A program made the position numbers and the translations under genes. Below are positions 33,706 through 44,171 of a DNA stretch of 64,000 nucleotides, piece by piece. Position 1 is the first letter of the stretch; each line of letters opens with the position of its first letter. This DNA is from Selaginella moellendorffii (lineage: Eukaryota; Streptophyta; Lycopodiopsida; Selaginellales; Selaginellaceae). Below the pieces are notes generated by a model that ran no database searches, was not told the DNA's origin, and was given only the letters and a program-made list of their open reading frames with translations. The DNA lies in assembly GCF_000143415.4 (NCBI RefSeq), contig NW_003314321.1:382236-446235 (forward strand). Direction: 5' to 3'.

Positions 33706-36700
33706 ATGGGCTATCCGGAAGAGAATGGAGTGCGCCAAGTTGATATCACGGTGGCCAAGGGGACGAGAGAAAATGGCGACGGTGGTCGTGTCATGCACTT
33801 AACAGGCGAGCTCAATCAAGGAAGCAATGATGAAGTGGTGGAGGAGATTGCGGTGGATGGAAGTAAGGACGATGCTAGAAGCCAGCTCTACGTGGATACC
33901 GAAGATCTAAACAGCGATGGCGGCGATTTACTGCTCGGCAAGCCAGGGATTGTTCGCTTGGATCCCGAAGACGTGGAGAAGATTGAGGAGATGACCAAGT
34001 CTGAGTTTGTGGATGATTCTTCTAGTCGTCTGCGAGTTGCGAGCACCATGCCTTGCGGGACGATTAATCTGATCCTGGACGAGACTGCTCAAAAGGACGG
34101 TGGTGGTGGTGGTGATGGCGGCGATGACGGTGGTGCTGGTGATGGCGGTGATGGTGGTGCTGGTGATTTGCATCCTCCACAAACACCAGGTTCGTTCCTT
34201 TTGAGACTTTCTATGGTGTTCTTTAGTTTTTTTCGCTGTTCTCTCTAAAGGATTGGTGCGAACAAGCAGTGAGCCTTGTTTGGATTCCAAGAGTGGCAAA
34301 TATAAGGATGCCAAGCCTCACAAGAAGCACAAAATATCACATCGCAAGAAGGTATAAAACATTTTTTTTTTTTCCCTCTTCCAGTATCAACTTGTGTGTG
34401 TATTCTTTTTTTTCTTTTCTTTGTCTTCTCAGAGGCGGCTTATGCGACGCCTCGGCAGCATTACTGATGAAGGTGCCGTTGAAATCAACGCAGACAAAGG
34501 ATTGGAATTCTTACCGGATTTGGACGACTATCTTGTCTACGAAGAGTCGGCTTACCAGGACATCGAAGACAAGAAAATCCCTCCTCTGCAAATTGCGATG
34601 CTCATTGTTGGGACTCGTGGTGATATCCAGCCCTTTGTCGCGATAGGAAAAGAGCTACAAGTACGTTTTTTTATTTTTCTCTTATCGCCTAAGACTCTCA
34701 TCTTCTTCTTCTTCGCGTGATAATCAGAAATACGGCCATCGTGTACGCTTGGCAACGCATGTCAACTTTCGAGAGTTTGTAAAGACGCATGGACTAGAGT
34801 TTTATCCTTTAGGAGGTGATCCAAAGGTATTAGCGGGATGTAAGTGGTTTTCCAGCCTTCTATTTTTCAGTTCCTCACACGCTCTTTCTTCCTGGGTTTT
34901 TTTCTGCAAAGGATAGACATGGTGAAAAATAAAGGATTTCTACCATCCGGACCAAAGGAAATCAAGCTCCAGAGGAAGCAGATCAAAAGCATTGTAAACT
35001 CCTTGTACCCGGCTTGTACCGAGCCAAACGAGGACACGCTTGTCCCATTCAGAGCTCAGGCGATTATTGCCAATCCACCAGCGTATGGTACGCTTTTTTT
35101 CTCCAACCTTTCTTTCTTTTCCCTGAGAGTTTTTATGTTTCCGAGTACGTTTCAAGACATGTTTTTGCAGGGCATGTTCATGTTGCAGAGGCATTGAATG
35201 TTCCGATTCACATCTACTTCACCATGCCTTGGACGTAAGCTGTTTATTGAAAACACACTTCGAGACTGGAGCTTGCACGATTCTTTGTATTTTTTCCTGA
35301 GTTTTGGGCTGTCAATCTTTGCAGGCCCACCAGCGAGTTTCCTCATCCTCTGTCTCGTCTCAGTAACATTGCTGCCAATCGAGTGAGTGCCTAAGATTTA
35401 CAGCTTTTGTTTTTCGTGGTAAGAATGGTTTTTTCGCAGCTCTCGTACCAAGTGGTCGATTCGATGATCTGGCTGGGGATCAGGAGCTTGATCAATGACT
35501 TTAGGAAGAAGAAGCTAAAGCTACGTCCTGTTTCCTACTTTAAAAGCCAGGGCTCCATAGTTGATCTCCCTACGTGTTATCTCTGGAGCTCATGCCTCGT
35601 CCCAAAGCCCAAAGGTTCGTTCCAATCAACTTGTAAACTACTTGTAAACTTTGTCTTTCATTCCAGATTGGGGTCCTCGTATAGATGTGGTGGGATATTG
35701 CTTCTTGGACCTGGCCAACGATTACAAGCCCTCGGAAGATCTTGTAAGATGGCTTGCACAGGGAAGCAAGCCCGTCTACATCGGATTCGGCAGCTTGGTA
35801 AGTCTTGTCTTTGGAAAAAATCTTCCTTTTTATTTCTCATTGATTCATTGGGTGTTTGCTTGCTACCTATAGCCTGTCAAGGATCCAGTAAAAGTCACGG
35901 AAACAATTATCAGCGCTCTGGAGAAAAGCCGTCAGAGAGGACTGATTGACAAAGGATGGGGTGGCATTGGTCGAGGCAGTAAGTAAAAACAAAAAAAAAG
36001 CAAGCTTTGAAACTTTGCAATGTATCAATGCTTAGAAACTTGCATTGTTTTTGGTTCTGCAGTGGAAAACGATCATCCAGATTTTGTCCACTTCATCGAA
36101 AACTGTCCTCACGATTGGCTGTTTCCACAATGTGCTGCAGTGGTACAAAGTTTATTTCTTCTCCTCGATTCGCGATTCGCTTGAGTTGAGTTCTTTTAAA
36201 ACTGGATGCTGGACTTTTGTTCCAGGTTCATCACGGTGGAGCTGGAACAACAGCTGCTGGTCTCAAAGCCGCGGTAAAGTTGTTTTTTTCTAAAAAATTT
36301 GCTACTTTCTCTGTTTTATCATCCATTTTTCTCTCCATGCAAACAGTGTCCTACGACTGTGGTACCTTTCTTCGGAGACCAGCCCTTTTGGGGTGCTCGC
36401 GTACACGATAGAGGAATCGGTCCTACTCCGATTCCCATTGACAAACTCTCGCTGGACAATCTTGTGGAAGCCATCGAGTTTATGATGTCCCCCGAGGTAT
36501 CTATCCTTCCTTTATTTTCTTGCGCATTGGATTGAGACTGAGAGCGAGAGGAGAGCTGGTAGCTAGTCCTTCACAGATTGCGTAGATGGATTCCTCCAAC
36601 TTTGTTTGTTTGTTTGATTTTTCTTTTCACGAGTTTAAACCTTTGCTCTTTTTTTTTCACACAGGTGAAGCAACGAGCCGAGGAAGTGGCAAAGTGCATT

Positions 36701-36838
36701 CATGAAGACGATGGCGTGCGCGACGCGGTCAAGGCCTTTCATAAACAGCTGCCTAAAGTTATGCCGCAGCCACCACGGTCGAAATCGCCAACTTCGCGTC
36801 GGGGTATGTTCAATCATATGTGCTGCTACTCCACTTAG
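33706..36838 (+). CDS. UGT80: UDP-glucose:sterol 3-beta-glucosyltransferase, UGT80 type (14 exons)
   Basis: Exons: 33706-34189, 34251-34351, 34433-34660, 34728-34839, 34917-35087, 35171-35234, 35325-35382, 35440-35614, 35667-35797, 35873-35978, 36063-36142, 36226-36273, 36347-36496, 36665-36838 (2082 nt, 693 residues). It transfers glucose from UDP-glucose to the 3-hydroxyl of membrane sterols, giving steryl glucosides. The long N-terminal region (about 1-230) is acidic with a Gly/Asp-rich run at about 132-155. The GT28-like N-domain starts at IVGTRGDIQPFVAIGKELQ. The C-domain holds the nucleotide-binding HHGGAGTTAAGLKAACPTT and PFFGDQPFWGARV. I chose the ATG at 33706; the frame is open a little upstream but without ATG. 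The acceptor of exon 5 (GGATAG) lacks a good pyrimidine tract but restores the frame. Confidence 0.92.
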
Positions 36839-37139
36839 CCAAGAACGCAAAAGGCAAAACGACCGATCCATCGTTCAATCGATGAGTAAGTTCTGCGTTC
36901 CAAATCTAGTTGCCCTCCTCGCTCACGGGATCACTTCTAGAGAGATAAAAGAGCTCGTGAACTTAAGCAAAGTTTTATTCTTTTCATCTTCACAGGTTTT
37001 TCTTCTTCTTTGGAAAGCTCCCCGCTACTACTTTTCAGCTCGCTTTGCTTACGCTCACGGGACTCGGCCAAGGCAGTGCTTTTGTAAGATAGCACTGCGA
37101 GACTCTTCTCCTTAGAATGAGATGAGAATTTCCCCTTTT

Positions 37140-37990
37140 TAATTTTAAGGGCCTTTTTGTAAAGGCGAGTTATCCTTTAATCTCCTCCTCTTTTCTTCCT
37201 TTCAACCTTTGGGCGATCTTCGAAACGTTCGTTCCTGACTGATTTGATTCCACACCCACCCAACCAACTTTGGTTCGTTGGAGGGCTTCCATCGCGGAAC
37301 CGTGCCAAGAGCAAAGTTACCATGGGGTTATTTAATTTTACTCGCTGGGTGGAAAAACCATTGCCCCACCAGTTTAATTAGCGCCATTTAGTGCGCGCAA
37401 TTAGGACTAAAACACGATGGGAATATCCATGTATTAAAGGGAGTCTGTTGTGGGGCTTTCAATGTCTCATTTAAAGAACCACAATCCTCATGGACATGAC
37501 AAGATGTTTGAATGGGACATGGGACCTACCCCAGCCATCATACATGCATGTGTGCATGGGGGTCATGGATGGCATACCTGGCCAGCCTGGATGGCATTGA
37601 CATTCCGTTGCCGGGTAAAAGCCTGACATACATATTCCTCGCGCCACATGGACGGCGGAGATGCCGTGGCGGCATCCACGCATGCAATGGTGCCATGATG
37701 GGGTGTACATGACGTGGCTCCCACCGATCGCCCGTTGATGCAGCCGGCGAGGAGTTAGGTGGTGTAAAAAGGGTGAAAGGAGGCTATTTTAACCTGCCAG
37801 CGTGGCGTCCTAGCTGGCAGGGCTGGGTCGCGTTCACACGAGGAGGGCTTCCAGCAATCCAGTTTTAACACTGCGGCTTGGAGGAGCTCGAGGTTTTTGC
37901 GAGCCGCGCGTATTGCTCGTGCTTGGCTATGGCGCCCTTGGCTTGCGTGTGGACGAGCGTGCTAGGGATTCGCGGCAGGAGCCGGAGCGC
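37140..37990. other. Intergenic/upstream region of the LRR kinase
   Basis: The stretch at 37500-37710 is rich in CATG/GCATG words (ATACATGCATGTGTGCATGG) and short complementary segments. No ORF or RNA gene is convincing. The remainder is probably promoter and 5' leader. Confidence 0.35.
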
Positions 37991-38269
37991 ATGGAATCGG
38001 AGGAGCTGAGCGCTGGATCTGTCGAAATTTCCAGGAGAAGGTACTAGATCTGAGCATTCGAGTGAAAATTTGCAATGCGGTTGTGTCTCAAGAGTGATTT
38101 CTCGTCTTGCCAGGGACAAGTGGAAGGGGGATTGCGCGCTACAGCAGAGAAATATCATCGAGCACGGTGAGCCCAGCAGTAAAATCTCACTGCGCTGTGG
38201 AAGATGCGAGCTCACGAACCTACATTGCGACCTCTTCTTGCAGGAAAGCCAATGGCTGAGGTGATGTGA
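37991..38269 (+). CDS. Candidate spliced upstream ORF of the LRR receptor kinase
   Basis: A possible 42-residue frame over three exons: 37991-38040 (donor GTACTA), 38114-38166 (after TTGCCAG; donor GTGAGC) and 38244-38269 (after TTGCAG). It starts MESEELSAGSVEISRR and stops 31 bp before the main ATG at 38301. The splice sites are good and the frame is kept through both introns. It is more likely a translated leader ORF than a separate gene. No family is recognised. Confidence 0.3.
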
Positions 38270-38300
38270 GGTCACTCACACACAGTCCATAGGTAGCGCC

Positions 38301-40387
38301 ATGGAAAGATCCAACGGAACAACAGGCCATGGCTACCTCTTTGCAATGCTGCTGGCCTGTGGAGCACTCCTTATGCTACTGGAGATCGCCAGCGCCGACG
38401 ACGTTTCCTCGCTACTGGCCTTCAGGAGTGCTGTGGATCCGGGCAACCAGCTGAGGAGCTGGAACAGGAACACGAATGTGTGCCAGTGGACAGGGATCAA
38501 ATGCTCGAATGGCACCACAGGTCGGGTGAGAGAGCTGCGAGTTCCTGGATCCAGCCTCTCTGGGACGATTCCAAATGGATCAATTGGTGGCGTGGAGGAG
38601 CTCCGGGTGATAAGTCTCAGGATGAACAGGCTCTCCGGTCCATTCCCCGCGGATTTTCTCAGGCTGAGGCAGCTCAGGAGCATGTTTCTCCAGAACAACA
38701 ACTTTTCGGGGCCACTCCCCAGGGATTTCTCGGTGTGGCCTAGCTTAGTGAGATTGGACGTGGCCTTCAACCATTTCGACGGGCAGATACCAGTGTCACT
38801 AAACAACCTCAGTCGGCTGGCGACTCTCTACGCGCAGAACAATTCTTTTACGGGTGGTCTCGCCGGTCTCAACTTGCCCAGGCTCAAGCAATTCAGCGTC
38901 GCAAACAACCAGCTCAATGGTAGCGTTCCTGCCGCTTTGCAAGCCTTTGGAAGCGATGCATTTGGTGGTAACCAGATTTGTGGGCCTCCGCTGGCCGAGG
39001 ATTGTGTTTCCTCGGCGCCACCTTCGCCAGCCCCGTCTTCAACTTCTCCAACAACGACGAACACGCCGGGAAGGAAGCACAAGAAGGGCCTTAGCACTGG
39101 TGCGATCGTCGGGATCGTCGTGGGAAGTGTAGTCGGCGCATTGCTGCTACTGCTTCTACTCTTCTTCCTGTGCTGCAGAAGGAAGGGTGGCTCTCCCAAG
39201 GCTGCTGACAGATCTATCGAAGCCAAGGGTGAGGAGGTGAAGGATCCGGATCGTTCGGTTTTCGCACAGGGTGAACCGGAGAAGAGCAAGCTGATCTTCT
39301 CCGAGGGCGCACCTTACAAGTTCGACTTGGAAGATCTCCTGCGTGCTTCTGCCGAGGTCTTGGGTAAAGGAAGCGTTGGTACAGCTTACAAGGCAGTGCT
39401 GGAAGATGGATCGGTCGTTGCGGTGAAGAGGTTGAAGGACGTTTCAATTTCGGGCAGGGAATTCGAGCAGCAGATCCAGACGATTGGCAGGCTTCAGCAT
39501 CCGAATCTGGTGCCACTCCGAGCGTATTATTTTTCAAAGGATGAAAAGCTACTGGTCTACGACTACATGCCAATGGGGAGTTTGTCTGCTCTTCTACACG
39601 GTACGTGAATCCACTGTTGATGTTGTTTTGTTTTCTTAACTCCCATTTCCACACACATGGAACAGGAAGTCGTGGAGCTGGACGTACTCCATTGGACTGG
39701 GTCTCGCGCGTCCGCATCGCCCTGGGAGCAGCACGCGGGATCACGTACCTCCACGAGCAGGGTGGCAGCAACTTCGTCCACGGAAATATCAAGTCTTCCA
39801 ACATCCTCCTCAAGAAGAACTACGATGCTGCCGTGTCCGACTTCGGCCTTGCGCAGCTATTCAACTCCAGCTCCGCGGCCTCGAGAATCGTGGGCTACAG
39901 AGCCCCCGAAGTTGCCGAGACGAGGAAGTCGACGCAGCGCTCCGACGTCTACAGCTTCGGGGTGCTCCTCCTGGAACTGCTGACCGGCAAGGCTCCCACG
40001 CAGGCCTCCCTCAACGACGAGGGGATCGACTTGCCGCGCTGGGTCCAGTCGGTGGTGCGCGAGGAATGGACCGCCGAGGTGTTCGACTTGGAGCTAATGC
40101 GGTACCAGAACATCGAGGAGGAGATGGTCCAGTTGCTCCAGGTGGCGATGGCGTGCGTGGCGACATCGCCGGACCAGCGTCCCAAGATGAAGGACGTGGT
40201 GAGAATGATCGAGGACATCAGGGCCGTGGACACGGACGACGGCTCCAGATTGCCGTCTGATAAATCCGAGGAGAAGTCCAATGGCCACACTTCTCCATAC
40301 TCGCACACGCCAGGATCGGACGCCTCGCAGGATACTCCGCCCAAGCAGCAGCCACTGCCGCCACAGCAACAACAGCAACAGCCTTAG
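38301..40387 (+). CDS. LRR-III receptor-like kinase with atypical catalytic loop
   Basis: Exons 38301-39600 and 39666-40387 (2022 nt, 673 residues). It is a plasma-membrane receptor-like kinase. A signal peptide (about 10-33) is followed by an LRR N-terminal cap ([10 protein letters not shown]...WTGIKCS), about five leucine-rich repeats, a Pro/Ser/Thr-rich juxtamembrane segment, a transmembrane helix ([20 protein letters not shown]) and a kinase domain. The ATP-site Lys is present (VVAVKRLKD), and DFG is intact (SDFGLAQLF). The catalytic loop reads HGNIKSSN instead of HRDxKxxN, so the catalytic Asp is replaced by Asn. Weak or no phosphotransfer is expected, as in many LRR-III members. The tail is Gln/Pro-rich. 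Confidence 0.92.
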
Positions 40388-40600
40388 AGCAGCAAGAAAG
40401 ATCAAAGGGAGGTACTTTATTTTCTCTCATCATCCATCCATCCAGGAACCAGGAAGAACATCCCCAGCAGGAAGAACATCAGGAGCAGCAGGAGCAGCAG
40501 CAGCAGCTTGGATTGTAACAGAAACAAAATTCAGCAGCTGCAGCAGCAGCAGCAGGAGGAGGTATTAAAAGTTTTCATTTTCATTTTGGCTCTTTTTCTT
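40388..40600 (+). repeat. CAG-rich 3' region of the LRR kinase
   Basis: Imperfect CAG/CAGGA repeats (about 40440-40560), continuous in texture with the CAG-encoded glutamine tail of the preceding gene. Probably 3' UTR. Confidence 0.5.
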
Positions 40601-40835
40601 TTTCTCTTTCGCCCTCCATCTTTTTGTGTGTATTCTTTCATTGAGTGAGTTCCACTTTGTGCAAAATAAGCTATTTATAATTCCTTCACATTTGATTAAT
40701 AACCACTGTTTCTTCTATCAGCAGAGAAAGAAGAATTTTCCTTGTGCAATAAATGCTAATCTAATACTAATCATAGTTAATAATAGTGCTCTGTTTCTAG
40801 GGTTCCAAGAACTCGGGCAGTCCTGCTTAGCTAGA

Positions 40836-41432
40836 ATGTGTGCCCTAGAATCATCCATGTCTCCTTCCACTAGTGTCTTTGATCAATTGGCCAACAAGGC
40901 GACCAAATGGGGAGTGACGGGCTTGGCTGCCGCGGTGGTGCTATGGCGCCACGATCCCGCGGCGATGTGGGCGGTCACTGGCGCGATCGTCAACAGCGCC
41001 AACGCCAAATTCCTCAAGCAATGCATCAACCAGCAGCGTCCAGCCACTGCGGTGCTCAAGACTGATGCAGGAATGCCCTCCACCCACGCCCAATCTCTCG
41101 GCTACCTCTCCACCTACGCGGCAATTGGGATCGCGGGATGGAACGGACTAAATCTCGTCTCCCTGGGGCTGTGTGCCATTGTTCTTGGCTGCGCCGTCTA
41201 CCTCGCGTACCTTAGGGTTTGCACGGGATTGCACAGTGGAGCCCAGGTGGTGATAGGGGCTGCTATCGGGAGCTCCAGCGCGCTGGTGTGGAGCTGGATA
41301 TGGAAGGCTGTAGTGGCGCGATACATGGTTGAGATGCCATGGATATCTATGGCTGTGTGGATCGCATTCCTCGTCACGGTGAGTTCGTTCGTGGCATTTG
41401 TAGTGAAAAATTGGAGAATTGGAGATGCCTAA
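40836..41432 (+). CDS. PAP2-family lipid phosphate phosphatase-like protein (paralogue 2)
   Basis: Intronless 198-residue protein. I chose the ATG at 40836 (MCALESSMSP), because the frame is open further upstream but has no ATG. The PAP2 motifs are conserved: KQCINQQRP, GMPSTHAQSLGYL, and LRVCTGLHSGAQVVIG, with the same Gln in the last position as paralogue 1. Four to five transmembrane segments are predicted by eye. It is the intact PAP2 member of duplication unit 1, and the source type of the damaged copy at 43187-43790. Confidence 0.82.
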   Translation: MCALESSMSPSTSVFDQLANKATKWGVTGLAAAVVLWRHDPAAMWAVTGAIVNSANAKFLKQCINQQRPATAVLKTDAGMPSTHAQSLGYLSTYAAIGIAGWNGLNLVSLGLCAIVLGCAVYLAYLRVCTGLHSGAQVVIGAAIGSSSALVWSWIWKAVVARYMVEMPWISMAVWIAFLVTVSSFVAFVVKNWRIGDA

Positions 41433-42082
41433 ACAACTTTTTCCTGGTCCTAAAGATAATTTGAATTCTTAACTTAAAATTTAATCAGAACATTGAAATA
41501 GTATTTGAGAAATTCAATATTACAAACTAAAGCAGTGTAAAAATAAAATTGAACAAGATAAATAGATGTTTATAAAAGCCATGGGAACCTACATGCACTC
41601 ACACTTCAAATCTAAGAACTTTGAGGGGAAGTTGTGGAAGTAGTGTAATTTTAAATATAATAAAGAGTATTTAAATATTATTATTTAGTTTAACAACTTA
41701 TAGAGTTTTATATATTGTGAGATCATAGTTTTTACATCGAGGGTAGGAGAATAAAGTTCAAATATGTAAGGCATAAAGGAATTTAATAAACAAATGGATC
41801 ACAAAGTCATCAATGCGTTATATTATAATTCATCTTTCTTAGGTGGGTGTTATTAGACTTGTAAATAGCTAATGACTGAATCATAATTTACCAATATTAT
41901 AATAAGAAATATAAAAATTAATAGTTTAAATTTAATACATGATGACAGAAAAGGTTAAAATTGAAGTACAACAATAAATTAAGGGTCATAGGCACATAGT
42001 TATTATTTTTTCTTTATTAAATATTTAATTATTAGGAGATGTTATTTCATTTTTAAATACCTATAAATAATATGATTTACAA
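41433..42082. other. AT-rich spacer and upstream region of lectin-like copy 2
   Basis: No gene. The last 120 bp or so resemble the region before copy 3 at 50747, including ACCTATAAATAATAT shortly before the ATG in both, a possible TATA element. Further matching words (CAGAAAAGGTT, AATTTAATT) lie upstream. Confidence 0.5.
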
Positions 42083-43006
42083 ATGGAAAACCAAATAATG
42101 TTTTCCAGATTTAGTTTTATTAATATATTGTTTCTGATTTCCTTTTTATGCATATATTCTGAAGGTATGATTGAGTATATAGGAAAAGAGGGTGTCATAC
42201 CTGTAGGTGGTCCTCGTGATGTTATTATGTCTACCCTTGATGAAGTTATGAATCGTATCAACTCAGATTATAGTTATTCTTATGGACAAGCTTTTGCCCT
42301 TTTTAATGTGATTGGGTCATTTAGGGTGTTAGTAAGTGCCTGGTTATTAAGTCCTGTAAATGATCAAGGCTATTGTAGTGGTCAATATGATAAATTTGCT
42401 GGAGCTTCTGGTGATGATTTTAAAAATGGTTTATGGCCTATTTACCATGTACTCAAAGATGTAAGCACATGGAAGGGGTATGATGCTATAGTTATAGTTA
42501 ATGCAAATTTTATGGTTTTCTATTATTTAAGATATGGTTCAGAAATACCAAACTTAAACATTTTAAAGATTAATGGGTCAGAAACTTCAGATATTATAAA
42601 TCCCCAGGATTTTTATGATTGTTCAATATCATATACAGGTCTTATTACTGGAGATGATTATAATACATTTGCAGTTATGGAACCAGGTACAACAAAATCA
42701 TCACCAAATAAACATTATGAATTAATTCTACAACATAATTGTGAGCTTATATTTATGGATGTGATAAACGATGAGATAAAGTTCAAAGCTGGTAATGGTA
42801 ATGGAGGGCAATATGGTTGTAAATTAAGACTCCAATCAGATGGAAATTTAGTATTATATCAAATAGATGGAACATCAATTTGGAGTGTAAATGAGTATTG
42901 TTCTCCATCACCTTGTGAATTAGTATCTGTTTTAGCTATTCAAGATGATGGAAACTTAGTGTTGTATCGTTGTTTGAATGGTCATGTGGCATGGTCTTTA
43001 TGGTAG
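42083..43006 (+). CDS. Secreted protein with unknown N-terminal domain and GNA/bulb-type lectin tail (copy 2)
   Basis: Intronless 307-residue protein, nearly identical to copy 3 (50747) through most of its length and clearly related to copy 1 (286). The signal peptide is about residues 1-28, ending near IYSEG. The unknown region (about 30-235) includes GGPRDVIMSTLDEVMN, YSYGQAFALFNVIGSFRVLV and WKGYDAIVIVNANFMVFYY. Two lectin motifs lie at 251-259 (QSDGNLVLY) and 287-295 (QDDGNLVLY), with CSPSPCEL between. Sites such as NGSE could be N-glycosylated. Codon use is strongly AT-rich, against GC-rich PAP2 and PPR neighbours. The TATA-like motif is only about 20 bp before the ATG, so the leader would be very short or the true promoter lies elsewhere. 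Confidence 0.85.
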   Translation: MENQIMFSRFSFINILFLISFLCIYSEGMIEYIGKEGVIPVGGPRDVIMSTLDEVMNRINSDYSYSYGQAFALFNVIGSFRVLVSAWLLSPVNDQGYCSGQYDKFAGASGDDFKNGLWPIYHVLKDVSTWKGYDAIVIVNANFMVFYYLRYGSEIPNLNILKINGSETSDIINPQDFYDCSISYTGLITGDDYNTFAVMEPGTTKSSPNKHYELILQHNCELIFMDVINDEIKFKAGNGNGGQYGCKLRLQSDGNLVLYQIDGTSIWSVNEYCSPSPCELVSVLAIQDDGNLVLYRCLNGHVAWSLW

Positions 43007-43067
43007 AGCACAGATTTATAAGATTCAAAACAATCAATAAAAAAGAGAATGTTTGTGCATTCCTTTA

Positions 43068-43180
43068 AAATCTAGGGCCATACTGAGCATGGCTTGGTGG
43101 AAGAGCTAAATCCTTGCATTCCCCTCCAGTAGTTCGATGGATTCATACTCTCGGAAATCAAGGAGCAGCATTGAGGCTCA
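43068..43180 (+). pseudogene. Truncated 5' fragment of the P-class PPR gene
   Basis: Matches 51731-51888, the leader and first codons of the intact PPR gene (shared block GTTCGATGGATTCATACTC then AAGGAGCAGCATTG). Internal deletions have occurred, and it ends where PAP2-like sequence begins. It marks the end of duplication unit 1. Confidence 0.75.
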
Positions 43181-43186
43181 TCATCC

Positions 43187-43790
43187 TCAATAGTTAATTA
43201 TAGACCTCTGTTTCTAAGGTTTGAATTGCATTCCACGCTCTACCCCTAGAATCATCCATGTTCGTCTCCCAGCGTCTTTGATCAATTGGCCAACAAGGTG
43301 ACCAAAAGGGGAGTGACAGCCGCGGTCACCACGATCCCGCGGCGATGTGGGCGGTCACTGGCGCGATCGATGCATCAACCAGCAGCGTCCAGCCACGGCG
43401 GTGCCCTCCACCCACGCCCAATCTCTCGGCGACCTCTCCACCTACGCGGCAATTGGGATTGCAGGATGGAACGAACTAAATCTCGTTTCCCTGGGGCTGT
43501 CCCCCATTGGTCTTGGCTGCGCCATAGGGTTTGCACGGGATTGCACAGAGGTGGTGATAGGGCGCGGTGGTGTGGAGCTGGATATGGAAGGCTGTAGTGG
43601 CGCGATACACGGTTAGAAATTCGAAATATTCCAGGCGCTGTCGCAGCAGGGCGCGGTGATCTTCCGCTGTTGCCGTGCGTGCATCCAAGCGGTAACTAGC
43701 TTGAATGTGGATCGCATTCCTCGTTGCGGCGAGCTCGTTCGTGGCATTTGTAGTGAAAAATTGGAGAATTGGAAAGGCCTAAACCTTTTT
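43187..43790 (+). pseudogene. Deletion-riddled PAP2 pseudogene
   Basis: Collinear with 40775-41432, from the leader (CTCTGTTTCTA) to the C-terminal coding end (TGTAGTGAAAAATTGGAGAA). It has at least six internal deletions, including the K-x6-R-P block being joined to a shortened PSTH block. About 85 bp of unrelated sequence is inserted at about 43615-43700. No frame covers the family motifs, so it is non-functional. Confidence 0.85.
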
Positions 43791-44047
43791 CTTGATTATT
43801 ATTTATCGTTCTTCAAATACTAATGATTTTGTGATGGAAATTTCCATCTCCACATTCCTACTCCACACTACTACTCCAGATCTAAAACTTTTCTAGCATC
43901 TCCACTCCAGACTAGTCTTTATCAGCCAAACAGCTTCTTTCAATTTTATTCTTTACTTCTAAAAAGTTTATATTGAAACATTCAAAGAACTGAAAAAATA
44001 ATTGACAACATTCTTAATTTAAAATTTAATTATAATATAAAATTTTG
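43791..44047. other. Spacer, left flank of the gypsy insertion
   Basis: AT-rich with no gene. Words near 44008-44035 (CTTAATTTAAAATTTAAT) resemble the region after PAP2 paralogue 2 at about 41468, as expected if the spacer belongs to the duplicated unit. Confidence 0.4.
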
Positions 44048-44171
44048 TGAGATCCAAGTGTATAGTGGATTGGTTTTAATCCAGACCTCTCACTCCTATA
44101 TATAAACTAGGGTTTTTGTGTTAATTAATATGCACATTTTTTATATTCCCTTTTTATATTCCAAACACTCA
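44048..44171 (+). repeat. 5' LTR of the gypsy element (shortened)
   Basis: Compared with the 3' LTR it lacks an internal segment of about 60 bp (the AATGCCATATATTAATATAA part). Confidence 0.75.

Noticed and set aside
37471-37712. Overlapping ORFs and CATG-rich palindromes taken as a possible RNA gene
   Set aside because: No consistent cloverleaf, long hairpin or coding signature could be drawn.
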